A stretch of DNA of 7,915 nucleotides from NCBI GenBank assembly GCA_013360535.1, contig JABWBL010000138.1, positions 1 through 7,915 on the forward strand, given 5' to 3'. A model generated the notes under the pieces. That model did no database searches. It was not told where the DNA came from and saw nothing but the letters and a program-made list of their open reading frames with translations. Both the position numbers and the translations under genes were made by a program. How positions within the stretch are numbered: position 1 is the stretch's first letter; each line of letters opens with the position of its first letter. Positions 1 through 7,915 of this stretch are shown piece after piece. The stretch comes from Planctomycetaceae bacterium (GTDB lineage: Bacteria; Planctomycetota; UBA1135; GCA-002686595).

Positions 1-730
1 CATCGGCACTGCCGGGCTCGGCTCCCGTCAGCGTCGCCTCGACGCGCGCGCCCGCGATGCGCGGCACCGGGCCCAGCCGGAACTGTCCGTCGCGATCGGA
101 CCAACTGCGCTGGGCCTCGTGCTCGAGCGGCGGAGCGACGATCCCGAAGCGCACGAGCGCGTCGCCGGGTTGCACGAGCGTGACCGCCGCGTCCGCGATC
201 GGCTGGCCCGCGGCATCGATGACCTTCCCGCTCAGCGTCACCGCAGGTGCGACGACCAGCAGGAACTCCTGACGCTGGTGATCCGAGAGAAAACGTTCGC
301 CACCGACGAGCAGCCACTCGTCCGAGCGCGCGACGAGCTCGCCGTGCAGCTCGCTGAGCGAGATCTCGAAGCGTCCGTCGGCACCGCTGCGGGCGTGGCC
401 CGCATCGAGGTACGCATGGCGGCGCTCGACGGCGACGTTGGCGACCGGCTGGCCCGCGAGGTCGACCACCTTGCCACGCAACGTCCTGCGTTCCGAAGCG
501 ACGGAAACGGGCGAACCCTCCAGCGCTTCCTGCACGACGGCTGCACCGGCGCCGGGTTCCGGCGAAGGCTGCGTGTCGAATTCGATGGGCTCGGGCGGAG
601 GCGCCGCGTTGCCGCTGTCGCGCCCGAGCTCGACCCACGTCAGGCCGTCGCTCGCCTCGTCCTCGCCCACGAAGACGAAGTAGGTCGCGCAGAGTGCGAG
701 CAGCAGCAGGGCGAAGAGGCGGCGCAACAT
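1..730 (-). CDS. Exported carboxypeptidase-regulatory-like domain protein, 5' part only
   Basis: This is an open frame of 243 codons on the minus strand, from ATG at 730-728 to the left edge with no stop, so the C-terminus is missing. Residues 1-21 (MLRRLFALLLLALCATYFVF) form a signal peptide or single membrane anchor. LALC is not a good lipobox because Leu precedes the Cys. A Pro/Glu/Ala-rich linker covers about residues 40-80. Two carboxypeptidase-regulatory-like beta-sandwich repeats follow. One starts at residue 84 (LRGKVVDLAGQPVANVAV, closing with SGADGRFEIS) and the other at 166 (LSGKVIDAAGQPIADAAV, closing with SDRDGQFRLGPVP). A third may begin near the edge. Such domains are common in large surface or periplasmic proteins, where they are thought to act as structural or binding modules. 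No catalytic domain is visible. The gene lies 91 bases downstream of xerD on the same strand and could share its transcript. The exact function is unknown. Confidence 0.8.
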   Translation of the reverse strand, partial: MLRRLFALLLLALCATYFVFVGEDEASDGLTWVELGRDSGNAAPPPEPIEFDTQPSPEPGAGAAVVQEALEGSPVSVASERRTLRGKVVDLAGQPVANVAVERRHAYLDAGHARSGADGRFEISLSELHGELVARSDEWLLVGGERFLSDHQRQEFLLVVAPAVTLSGKVIDAAGQPIADAAVTLVQPGDALVRFGIVAPPLEHEAQRSWSDRDGQFRLGPVPRIAGARVEATLTGAEPGSAD

Positions 731-821
731 GGGGGCGTTTCGCGGTCGCGAGCCTAGCCCGGACCTCGGCCCGGAATCTACAGCGGCCGCACGTTCCCGG
801 CGCGAAAGGGCCGGGGCGCGC

Positions 822-1739
822 TCAGGCGCGCGGATGGTGAAGGCGATGCAGCGAGAGCACGTGCTCGGGATCGAGGTGCGTGTAGACCTCGGTGGTCGCG
901 ACGGAAGCGTGCCCGAGCATCTCCTGCACGCTGCGCAGGTCCGCGCCGCCCTCGATCAGGTGCGTCGCGAACGAGTGGCGCAGCGTGTGCGGCGTGATGC
1001 GCGTCTTGAGCCCGGCCCGCAGCGCTGCGGCCTTGACGCGCCGCCAGGCGTTGCTCCGGTCGAGCGGGGCTCCGCGATAGGTCAAGAACACCTGCTTGCG
1101 CTGCAGGTAACCGGGCACACGGCGCCGGCCGTCCTCGAGCCAGCGCGTGAGCGCCGCTCGCGCTCGCTCGCCGAACGGCACGATGCGCATCTTGCTGCCC
1201 TTGCCGAAGAGCCGCAGCACCCGCAGCGAAGGTTCGAGCGCGTCCGTCTCCAGCCCGATGGCCTCGCTGACGCGCGCACCCGTCGCGTAGAGCACTTCCA
1301 GAAGCGCCCGGTCGCGCTGGTCGCGCCAGCCGTCGCCGGACGGGGCCGCGAGCAGCCGCTCGACCTCGTCCACCGCGAGCGAGCGCGGCAGCGAGTGCTT
1401 CAGCACGGGCGCGGAGACGAGCCCCGAGGGGTCACGATCGATGCGGCCCTCGGCGGAGAGGTGGCGAAAGAGCATGCGCAGCGCGGACAGCGCTCGCGCG
1501 ACGCTGGCCTCGGCGGAGCCATCGGCCCGGCGGCTCGCGAGGTACGCCACCAGCTCGTCGGCATCGACGTCGCGGAAGCTCGCGGCGCCGCGCTCCTCGA
1601 AGAAACGCGCCGCACGCTCGATGTCGCGCCGGTAGGCCGAGAGCGTCGCTCGCGAGAGCCCGGCCTCGACCCGCAGGGTCTCGAGGAACTCGCCCAAGGC
1701 GGCGCGAAACGGGGCGGGGAGCGGGGGCCGCGGGGCCAT
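822..1739 (-). CDS. xerD: Tyrosine recombinase XerD
   Basis: XerD is a site-specific tyrosine recombinase. With XerC it resolves chromosome dimers at dif sites during division. The 305-residue product is close to the family norm of about 298. An N-terminal SAM-like core-binding domain covers about residues 12-100 (GLSRATLSAYRRDIERAARF). The catalytic domain follows with the full active-site set: Arg156 (LYATGARVSE), Lys180 (FGKGSK), His251 and Arg254 (TPHTLRHSFATHL), His277 (LGHASVATT) and nucleophile Tyr286 (EVYTHL). The protein ends in HHPRA, as E. coli XerD does, which favours XerD over XerC or a phage integrase. I chose the ATG at 1739-1737; an in-frame TTG at 1748 would add three residues. 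Neither has a convincing ribosome site. No integron, phage or transposon genes are adjacent, which supports the housekeeping role. Confidence 0.93.
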   Translation of the reverse strand: MAPRPPLPAPFRAALGEFLETLRVEAGLSRATLSAYRRDIERAARFFEERGAASFRDVDADELVAYLASRRADGSAEASVARALSALRMLFRHLSAEGRIDRDPSGLVSAPVLKHSLPRSLAVDEVERLLAAPSGDGWRDQRDRALLEVLYATGARVSEAIGLETDALEPSLRVLRLFGKGSKMRIVPFGERARAALTRWLEDGRRRVPGYLQRKQVFLTYRGAPLDRSNAWRRVKAAALRAGLKTRITPHTLRHSFATHLIEGGADLRSVQEMLGHASVATTEVYTHLDPEHVLSLHRLHHPRA

Positions 1740-1798
1740 GGGGACCAAGCCTGTGCAGCGGCGGCGGGCGGTTCAAGCATCCCGGCCAGCGCGGGCGC

Positions 1799-1826
1799 TT
1801 GATCTTTCGCGGCCTGCGGCTATCCT
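1799..1826 (+). promoter_or_regulatory. Candidate sigma70-type promoter for the DksA-like gene
   Basis: TTGATC at 1799-1804 and TATCCT at 1821-1826 are separated by 16 bases. Each matches the sigma70 consensus at four of six positions. They lie in the spacer between the divergent xerD and DksA-like genes and point towards the latter, leaving a leader of about 70 bases. The leader contains a small perfect hairpin, GCCCT (1832-1836) and AGGGC (1844-1848) around a 7-base loop. In so GC-rich a background these AT-leaning hexamers stand out, but the match is only moderate and no start site is known. I see no comparable promoter for xerD on the other strand. Confidence 0.3.
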
Positions 1827-1904
1827 TCCGCGCCCTTCAGTTCAGGGCTTGAGGCGCGTCCGCAAGCCGTTCTGGGGCCCAACTCCTTCGAAGTCCACAC
1901 CCCG

Positions 1905-2288
1905 ATGGTCGCCAAGAAGCCCGCCAAGCTGTCCGCGAAGGACCTCGAGGAATTCAAGCAGATGTTGCTCAAGGCCCGGGCCGCGCTCTCCGGCGACCTG
2001 TCGCAGCTCGAGGAAGAAGCCTTCAGCCAGAACGGCAACGTCGACGCTTCCGAGGCGCGCCCCGGCGACAGCGCCGACGGCTACTACCAGGAATTCAACC
2101 TGCAGCTCCTCGAACGCGACGAGGAGACCATGGCGCAGGTGCTCGACGCGCTCGACCGCATCGAGAACGGCACGTACGGGCAGTGCGAGGCGTGCGAGCA
2201 GATGATCAACAAGGAGCGGCTGCGCGCCGTTCCGCACGCGCGCAACTGCATCGAGTGCCAGCGGCTGGCTGAGCGGCGCGGGCATTGA
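1905..2288 (+). CDS. dksA: DksA/TraR family C4-type zinc-finger protein
   Basis: The protein has 127 residues, shorter than E. coli DksA at 151. DksA-type proteins bind in the RNA polymerase secondary channel and, often with ppGpp, adjust transcription initiation. Residues about 10-85 are helical and charged, consistent with the coiled-coil hairpin. The C-terminal zinc finger has Cys94, Cys97, Cys115 and Cys118 (C-x2-C-x17-C-x2-C, in YGQCEACEQM and RNCIECQRLAE). The segment EFNLQLLERDEE matches EFSLELRNRDRE of E. coli DksA. At the coiled-coil tip the DxxDxA signature is replaced by Asp55-SA-Asp58-G-Tyr60, that is DxxDxY, so full DksA activity is uncertain. The ATG is the first plausible start; no strong ribosome site precedes it. 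The gene stands alone between divergent xerD and, after a repeat-filled gap, lspA. The symbol is used in the family sense. Confidence 0.85.
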   Translation: MVAKKPAKLSAKDLEEFKQMLLKARAALSGDLSQLEEEAFSQNGNVDASEARPGDSADGYYQEFNLQLLERDEETMAQVLDALDRIENGTYGQCEACEQMINKERLRAVPHARNCIECQRLAERRGH

Positions 2289-2315
2289 AAGCTCGTGAAG
2301 ACACTCGCTTTCAAT
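2284..2315 (+). terminator. Hairpin over the DksA-like stop codon, possible terminator
   Basis: ATTGAAAGC (2284-2292) and GCTTTCAAT (2307-2315) form a perfect 9-base-pair inverted repeat. Inside it GTG (2295-2297) and CAC (2302-2304) can extend the stem across a TC/TC internal loop to an AAGA loop. The TGA stop of the DksA-like gene (2286-2288) is part of the stem. What follows (GATGCTTGTTG) is T-leaning but not a real T tract, so this is not a textbook intrinsic terminator. It could instead be an mRNA-end structure or just the 5' edge of the repeat array. Confidence 0.3.
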
Positions 2316-2489
2316 GATGCTTGTTGCGCCGTCGCCTGGCGGCGTCGGACGGGGAAAGCTCGTGAAGGCCGGCTTGTGAGTGATGCTTGTTGCGCCGTCG
2401 CCTGGCGGCGTCGGGCGGGGGAAGCTCGGGAAGGTCGGCGTGTCAGTGAGGCTTCTTTCTCCCTTGCCTTGCGGCGGGGGCTTGAAGCG
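2288..2489 (+). repeat. Three tandem copies of a 66-67 base repeat, third degenerate
   Basis: The gap between the DksA-like gene and lspA holds copies at 2288-2354, 2355-2420 and about 2421-2489. Each opens with (A/G)AAGCTCG(T/G)GAAG. Copies 1 and 2 are identical over 34 bases (2315-2348 and 2381-2414, beginning TGATGCTTGTTGCGCCGTCG). That block contains a small inverted repeat, CGCCG and CGGCG around an 8-base loop. Copy 3 keeps the start and the GTGAGGCTT and TTGCGGCGGGGGCTTGAAG parts but has diverged in between. The period is too long and the copies too adjacent for CRISPR, and no open frame here looks coding. It resembles a dispersed intergenic repeat that has duplicated locally; whether it occurs elsewhere in the genome cannot be seen. 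Confidence 0.75.
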
Positions 2490-2516
2490 GTTCGCGGTCG
2501 CTGACGGGGCGCGAAC

Positions 2517-2521
2517 AGGAG
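2517..2521 (+). promoter_or_regulatory. AGGAG ribosome binding site that sets the lspA start
   Basis: AGGAG lies 8 bases upstream of a TTG codon at 2530. This is the clearest Shine-Dalgarno match before any gene in the window. It decides the lspA start, because no ATG occurs in frame before the conserved core and a start at the GTG of 2380 would translate the upstream repeat. Confidence 0.7.
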
Positions 2522-2529
2522 CAAGCACC

Positions 2530-3150
2530 TTGGCGGAGCGAGCGAGCGAGCCCCAGGCGTCTGCGCAGGCCCCGGCTGCGCTCGAACGCCCGCCCTTGGC
2601 TTCGATCGGCGTGCGTTTCGCCGTCGTCGCGTTCCTGATCGCGCTCGACCTGTGGAGCAAGAGCGCGGTGTTCGAGTGGCTGCAGTCGCGTCCGCCGCCG
2701 GAAGGCATGGTGTACGACGCGCACGGCCACCATCGTTATCCCGTCGTCGGCGAGTGGTTCGGCTTCATGCTCTCGTGGAATCCGGGCATGGCCTGGGGCT
2801 TCGACAAGCTGCCGACCTGGCTGCTCGTCAGTGGCCGCTGCGGCGCCGTCGCGTTCCTCGCGTGGCTCGTGGCCCGTGCGCCGCGGGGCTGGGGAGCGAT
2901 GCCGACGGCACTCGTGCTGATCCTCGCGGGCGCCGCGGGCAACCTGTACGACAACCTGTTCATGGCACCGCGCCGCGCCGGTGCGAAGTTCGGCGAGGTG
3001 CGCGACTTCCTCGATGTGTACTTCACCGGCTTCGACTGGCACTTCCCGACCTTCAACGTCGCGGACGCGTGCATCACGGTCGGCGCCGTGTTCCTGATCC
3101 TGGCGAGCTTGCTGACGCCGTCGCGCAGGAGCGACCGCCCGTCCACGTGA
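2530..3150 (+). CDS. lspA: Lipoprotein signal peptidase LspA (signal peptidase II)
   Basis: LspA is an inner-membrane aspartyl peptidase that cleaves the signal peptide from diacylglyceryl-modified prolipoproteins. The TTG start gives 206 residues, against 164 in E. coli. The excess is a hydrophilic N-terminus of about 25 residues plus longer loops. Hydrophobic segments lie near 26-42, 97-115, 124-140 and 178-195, matching the four-helix plan. Family motifs are Asp40-LWS-Lys44, NPGMAWGF at 84-91, GNLYD with catalytic Asp141, and FPTFNVAD with catalytic Asp179. Two features are odd. The residue after Asp141 is Asn, where the usual motif is GNxxDR. The stretch between the two aspartates is 38 residues instead of about 27. 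Codons 3-7 lie in a GAGC tetranucleotide repeat. The gene precedes pyrD by 61 bases. Both catalytic aspartates are present, so activity is expected. Confidence 0.9.
   Translation: MAERASEPQASAQAPAALERPPLASIGVRFAVVAFLIALDLWSKSAVFEWLQSRPPPEGMVYDAHGHHRYPVVGEWFGFMLSWNPGMAWGFDKLPTWLLVSGRCGAVAFLAWLVARAPRGWGAMPTALVLILAGAAGNLYDNLFMAPRRAGAKFGEVRDFLDVYFTGFDWHFPTFNVADACITVGAVFLILASLLTPSRRSDRPST
2536..2551 (+). repeat. GAGC tetranucleotide repeat, four units, at the lspA 5' end
   Basis: Four perfect GAGC units fall inside codons 3-8 of lspA, directly after the TTG start. A gain or loss of one unit would shift the frame. Four units is short for a phase-variation tract and GC-rich DNA makes such runs likely by chance. 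Confidence 0.6.
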
Positions 3151-3211
3151 CGGTTCGCGGGCGCGTGGGGTCGTTGCCGCATCCTGCGCGCGGGAGTACG
3201 CTCTGCGTTCC

Positions 3212-4180
3212 ATGGCGCGGCTCGAGACTTCTGTCGGCCCCCTCCGGCTCCGCAATCCGATCCTTTCGGCTTCGGGCACGTTCGGGCACGGGCTCGAGAT
3301 GCAGCACTTCGCGCCGCCCGAGACGCTCGGCGGACTGGTCAGCAAGACCGTGACCCTCAAGCCGCGGCCGGGCAATCCGCATCCGCGCATCGCCGAGACC
3401 GAGGCGGGACTGCTCAACTCGATCGGGCTGGAGAACCGCGGCATCGAGGCCTACCTGAGGGACGTGCTGCCCACGATGGCGAACGCCGCTTGCGCGGTCG
3501 TGACGAACATCGGCGGCGAGAAGCCTGAGGACTTCGCGGCGGTCGCCGCGCTGCTCGACTCGCGCCCCGAGGTCGACGCGCTCGAGGTCAACCTGTCCTG
3601 CCCGAACGTGCAGGGCGGGAAGCTGCCGTTCTCGACCGACGCCAAGCTCGCCGAGAGCGTGATCCGCGGCGTGCGGGCCGCGACGAAGAAGCCGCTGTTC
3701 GCGAAGCTCAGCCCCAACGTCACCGACATCGGCGAGATCGCGCGCGGCTGCGAGGCTGGGGGCGCGGACGCGATCACCGCGGTCAACACGCTGCTCGGCA
3801 TGAGCGTCGACTGGCGCACGGGCAAGCCGGGGCTCAACACGGTCATCGGCGGTTATTCGGGCTCGGGCGTCAAGCCGGTCGCACTGCGTTGCGCGTACCA
3901 GTGCGCTCGCGCCGTGAAGATCCCGGTGATCGGCTGCGGCGGCATCGCGCGCGCGAGCGACGTGCTCGAGTTCCTCGTCGTCGGCTGCAGCGCGGTCGAG
4001 GTCGGCACATCGTGCTTCAGCGACCCGGCGAACCTCGCGCGACTGGCGGGCGAGATCGAGGCGTTGCTCGACGAGCGCGGCATCGCGGAGCTCGCGAGCC
4101 TGATCGGTTCGGTGCGCCTGCCGGGCGCGCCCGTCGCGAGCTGCGCTCCGGCGGCGACGGGGGCGGGTGGGGGACGCTAG
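3212..4180 (+). CDS. pyrD: Dihydroorotate dehydrogenase, class 1B catalytic subunit
   Basis: This cytosolic FMN enzyme oxidises dihydroorotate to orotate, the fourth step of pyrimidine synthesis. The 322-residue product is a TIM barrel of slightly more than usual length (about 300-310); the excess is an Ala/Gly-rich tail after residue 300. Motifs in order are PILSASGTFGHG (16-27), SKTVTLKPRPGNPHPRIAET (44-63), LLNSIGLENRG (67-77), NLSCPNV with catalytic base Cys130, AKLSPNV with Lys165, GGYSGSGVKPVALR (213-226), IGCGGI (240-245) and GTSCF (265-269) at the FMN phosphate site. The LLNSIGLENRG segment and a catalytic Cys rather than Ser indicate class 1B rather than class 1A or class 2. Class 1B enzymes normally pair with the FAD/iron-sulphur subunit PyrK, which is not in this window. 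The stop lies 3 bases before the next gene, suggesting translational coupling. Confidence 0.93.
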   Translation: MARLETSVGPLRLRNPILSASGTFGHGLEMQHFAPPETLGGLVSKTVTLKPRPGNPHPRIAETEAGLLNSIGLENRGIEAYLRDVLPTMANAACAVVTNIGGEKPEDFAAVAALLDSRPEVDALEVNLSCPNVQGGKLPFSTDAKLAESVIRGVRAATKKPLFAKLSPNVTDIGEIARGCEAGGADAITAVNTLLGMSVDWRTGKPGLNTVIGGYSGSGVKPVALRCAYQCARAVKIPVIGCGGIARASDVLEFLVVGCSAVEVGTSCFSDPANLARLAGEIEALLDERGIAELASLIGSVRLPGAPVASCAPAATGAGGGR

Positions 4181-4183
4181 GCC

Positions 4184-5029
4184 GTGAAGCTCTCCGACCT
4201 GCAGCCCGCGCATGTGCGCACGGCGATCGACGTGTACCTGCGGCACGCGTTTCCGCCGGGCATGGGCGGCAAGCCGCGCATCACCTCGGCCGACCTGAAC
4301 GGCCTCGAGACGATCGAGCAGGTCTTCGACGAGATGGATCGCCTGCGCGCGACCGACGTCGAAGGCTGCAAGCGCTACTCGCTGCAGCTGGGCAACCACC
4401 TCTATCCGTTCATGAAGTTCGTGGTCGAGGAGTACCTCGTCAACGGCGAGTACTTCTTCTCGATCGACACGCACGACGACCTCGACATCCGGCCGCACCA
4501 TCCCGACTACGCCGGGTTCCAGGACCTCAAGCAGCACAACCGCGTGCTCAAGCTCGAGGTCGAGAGCGCCTGGCGCACCGCGGGGCTGCCGACGCTCGAC
4601 GACCTGCGCGGCCTGTGCGAGGACCTGTGCGCGATCGAGCGCGAGGACCAGAAGAGCGCCGCCATCCTGCTGGTCGAGGACGACCTGCCGGTGGCCTTCG
4701 CGATCCGGACGTGGCTGTGCGGCAAGGGTTACTGCGTCGAGCTGGCGCACACCGGCGAGCGGGTGCTCGAACGCCTCGCGCGCGACCCGCTGCCGGACCT
4801 CGTGATCCTCGACTACGAGCTGCCCGGCCTCGACGGCGAGGCCGTGCTCGAGCGCATCCGCTCCGACCCGCGCACCGCGGCGCAGCGGGTCCTGATGGCG
4901 ACCGCCTCCCGCGTCGACCTCGCGCGGCTGGCGACGGTCAACGGCGTGCTCCACAAGCCCTACCCGCGCGAGCTCCTGTTCTCGACCTTGCAGCAGATGC
5001 TCCCGCTCGCGGCGCGTGCCCCCAAGTGA
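4184..5029 (+). CDS. Response-regulator-like protein: unknown N-terminal domain plus C-terminal receiver
   Basis: The 281-residue protein starts at GTG, 3 bases after the pyrD stop, with the GGTGGGGG stretch at 4166-4173 as a possible ribosome site. The C-terminal part (about 158-275) is a CheY-like receiver: acidic triad Glu165-Asp166-Asp167 (ILLVEDD), phospho-acceptor Asp210 (LVILDYELPGLDG), Thr240 (VLMATAS) and Lys258 (LHKPY). All residues needed for phosphorylation are present. The N-terminal 150 residues are soluble and mainly helical, rich in charged and aromatic residues (LGNHLYPFMKFVVEEYLV, IRPHHPDYAGFQDLKQHNRV). I do not recognise this domain. It shows no helix-turn-helix, GGDEF, HD or kinase motif. 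The order, with the receiver last, is the reverse of typical DNA-binding regulators. No histidine kinase is adjacent. Whether it has anything to do with pyrimidine synthesis is unknown; the coupling may only set expression level. Confidence 0.85.
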   Translation: MKLSDLQPAHVRTAIDVYLRHAFPPGMGGKPRITSADLNGLETIEQVFDEMDRLRATDVEGCKRYSLQLGNHLYPFMKFVVEEYLVNGEYFFSIDTHDDLDIRPHHPDYAGFQDLKQHNRVLKLEVESAWRTAGLPTLDDLRGLCEDLCAIEREDQKSAAILLVEDDLPVAFAIRTWLCGKGYCVELAHTGERVLERLARDPLPDLVILDYELPGLDGEAVLERIRSDPRTAAQRVLMATASRVDLARLATVNGVLHKPYPRELLFSTLQQMLPLAARAPK

Positions 5030-5067
5030 GCCCGGCGGGCCGGCGGAGCGGTCCGGATCCGGGGTGA

Positions 5068-5109
5068 GGCCCCCCTTTCCTGCAAGCCGAGGCTTCCATC
5101 GGGGGGGCC
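5068..5109 (+). other. Strong GC inverted repeat upstream of secA
   Basis: GGCCCCCC (5068-5075) and GGGGGGCC (5102-5109) are perfectly complementary. The 26 bases between them can fold again, AAGC and GCTT around a CGAG tetraloop (5084-5095). It lies 39 bases after the stop of the response-regulator gene and 111 bases before secA. No T tract follows on either strand, so it is not a classical intrinsic terminator. It could be a processing or terminator-like structure, or part of a structured secA leader. The nearby CCGGATCCGG (5053-5062) is a 10-base palindrome. Confidence 0.45.
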
Positions 5110-5174
5110 ATTGGCTTTCAATGTTCGCCTCTCATGCCGCCCGGTCGCCTTGGCCGGACGGCGCACGAGCTCGT

Positions 5175-5191
5175 CCCCGGTCCCGCCGGGG
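5175..5191 (+). other. Hairpin in the secA leader, 29 bases before the start codon
   Basis: CCCCGG (5175-5180) and CCGGGG (5186-5191) form a perfect 6-base-pair stem with the loop TCCCG. A palindrome, ACGAGCTCGT (5165-5174), directly precedes it. No Shine-Dalgarno sequence lies between the hairpin and the secA ATG (GTGGCTCCCTGACCCCCTGA and CGCTCCACCT precede it), so the leader may affect initiation. In DNA this GC-rich, such a stem may also be chance. Confidence 0.35.
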
Positions 5192-5220
5192 TGGCTCCCT
5201 GACCCCCTGACGCTCCACCT

Positions 5221-7915
<2,695 letters not shown>

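Noticed and set aside
675..730. Lipoprotein signal (LALC near residue 14) in the left-edge protein
   Set aside because: The residue before Cys is Leu, where a lipobox needs a small residue such as Gly, Ala or Ser, so a normal signal peptide or membrane anchor is more likely.
119..757. Plus-strand open frame of 212 codons at the left edge
   Set aside because: The minus strand here encodes a signal peptide plus two matching regulatory-like repeats and is open to the window edge, so the plus-strand frame is the shadow.
796..815. CCCGGC/GCCGGG hairpin between xerD and the downstream exported-protein gene as a terminator
   Set aside because: The stem is perfect over 6 base pairs, but no T tract follows on the minus strand and GC-rich spacers commonly contain such stems.
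822..1739. XerD as the integrase of a mobile element
   Set aside because: Length, motif spacing and the HHPRA terminus fit housekeeping XerD, and no attachment site repeats, phage genes or transposon genes are nearby.
1740..1748. TTG at 1748 as the xerD start
   Set aside because: It adds only three residues and has no better ribosome site than the ATG at 1739, which is the commoner start codon.
729..1802. Plus-strand open frame of 357 codons opposite xerD
   Set aside because: It is antisense to a xerD gene with all six catalytic residues, and its own product shows no motif.
2288..2489. CRISPR array
   Set aside because: The repeats are directly adjacent units of 66-67 bases with no unique spacers of regular size, and no cas genes are present.
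2380..2529. Upstream GTG start for lspA at 2380
   Set aside because: It would add 50 residues translated from the tandem repeat, while a TTG at 2530 has a well-spaced AGGAG site.
2443..3444. Minus-strand open frame of 333 codons opposite lspA and the start of pyrD
   Set aside because: It crosses lspA, the intergenic gap and the pyrD start, and its product is compositionally biased with no recognisable domain.
3074..4954. Minus-strand open frame of 626 codons opposite pyrD and the response-regulator gene
   Set aside because: It spans two well-supported plus-strand genes and their junction, and its product is a low-information Arg/Ala/Val-rich sequence.

Overview
The window looks like a chromosomal housekeeping segment from a very GC-rich bacterium. 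The start codons vary (ATG, GTG, TTG) and most genes lack strong Shine-Dalgarno sites. Gene content, the form of the SecA and LspA proteins, and a secreted protein with carboxypeptidase-regulatory-like repeats suggest a planctomycete-type (Planctomycetota) organism. That placement is an inference, not something the sequence proves. I see no tRNA, rRNA, CRISPR array, insertion sequence or phage gene.

Left arm, minus strand: a xerD tyrosine recombinase gene (1739 down to 822), followed 91 bases later by the 5' part of a gene for an exported protein with carboxypeptidase-regulatory-like repeats. That gene runs off the left edge of the window.

Right arm, plus strand: after a divergent 165-base spacer come a DksA/TraR-type zinc-finger gene (1905-2288), a gap holding a hairpin and about three tandem copies of a 66-67 base repeat, lspA (TTG start at 2530 set by an AGGAG site), a class 1B dihydroorotate dehydrogenase gene pyrD (3212-4180), a response-regulator-like gene that starts 3 bases after the pyrD stop (4184-5029), a 191-base structured leader, and secA (5221 to beyond the right edge).

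Functionally, secA (preprotein translocase motor) and lspA (lipoprotein signal peptidase) serve protein export and envelope maturation. The DksA-like protein probably tunes RNA polymerase, PyrD makes orotate for pyrimidines, and XerD resolves chromosome dimers. The four genes from the DksA-like gene to the response regulator share a strand and may be co-transcribed, but only the pyrD/response-regulator pair is tight enough to suggest translational coupling.

No new multi-gene system is evident. The points worth a second look are the tandem repeat, the uncharacterised N-terminal domain of the response regulator, an abrupt change of best reading frame in the last 30-45 bases of secA, the structured secA leader, and atypical key residues in the DksA-like and LspA proteins.
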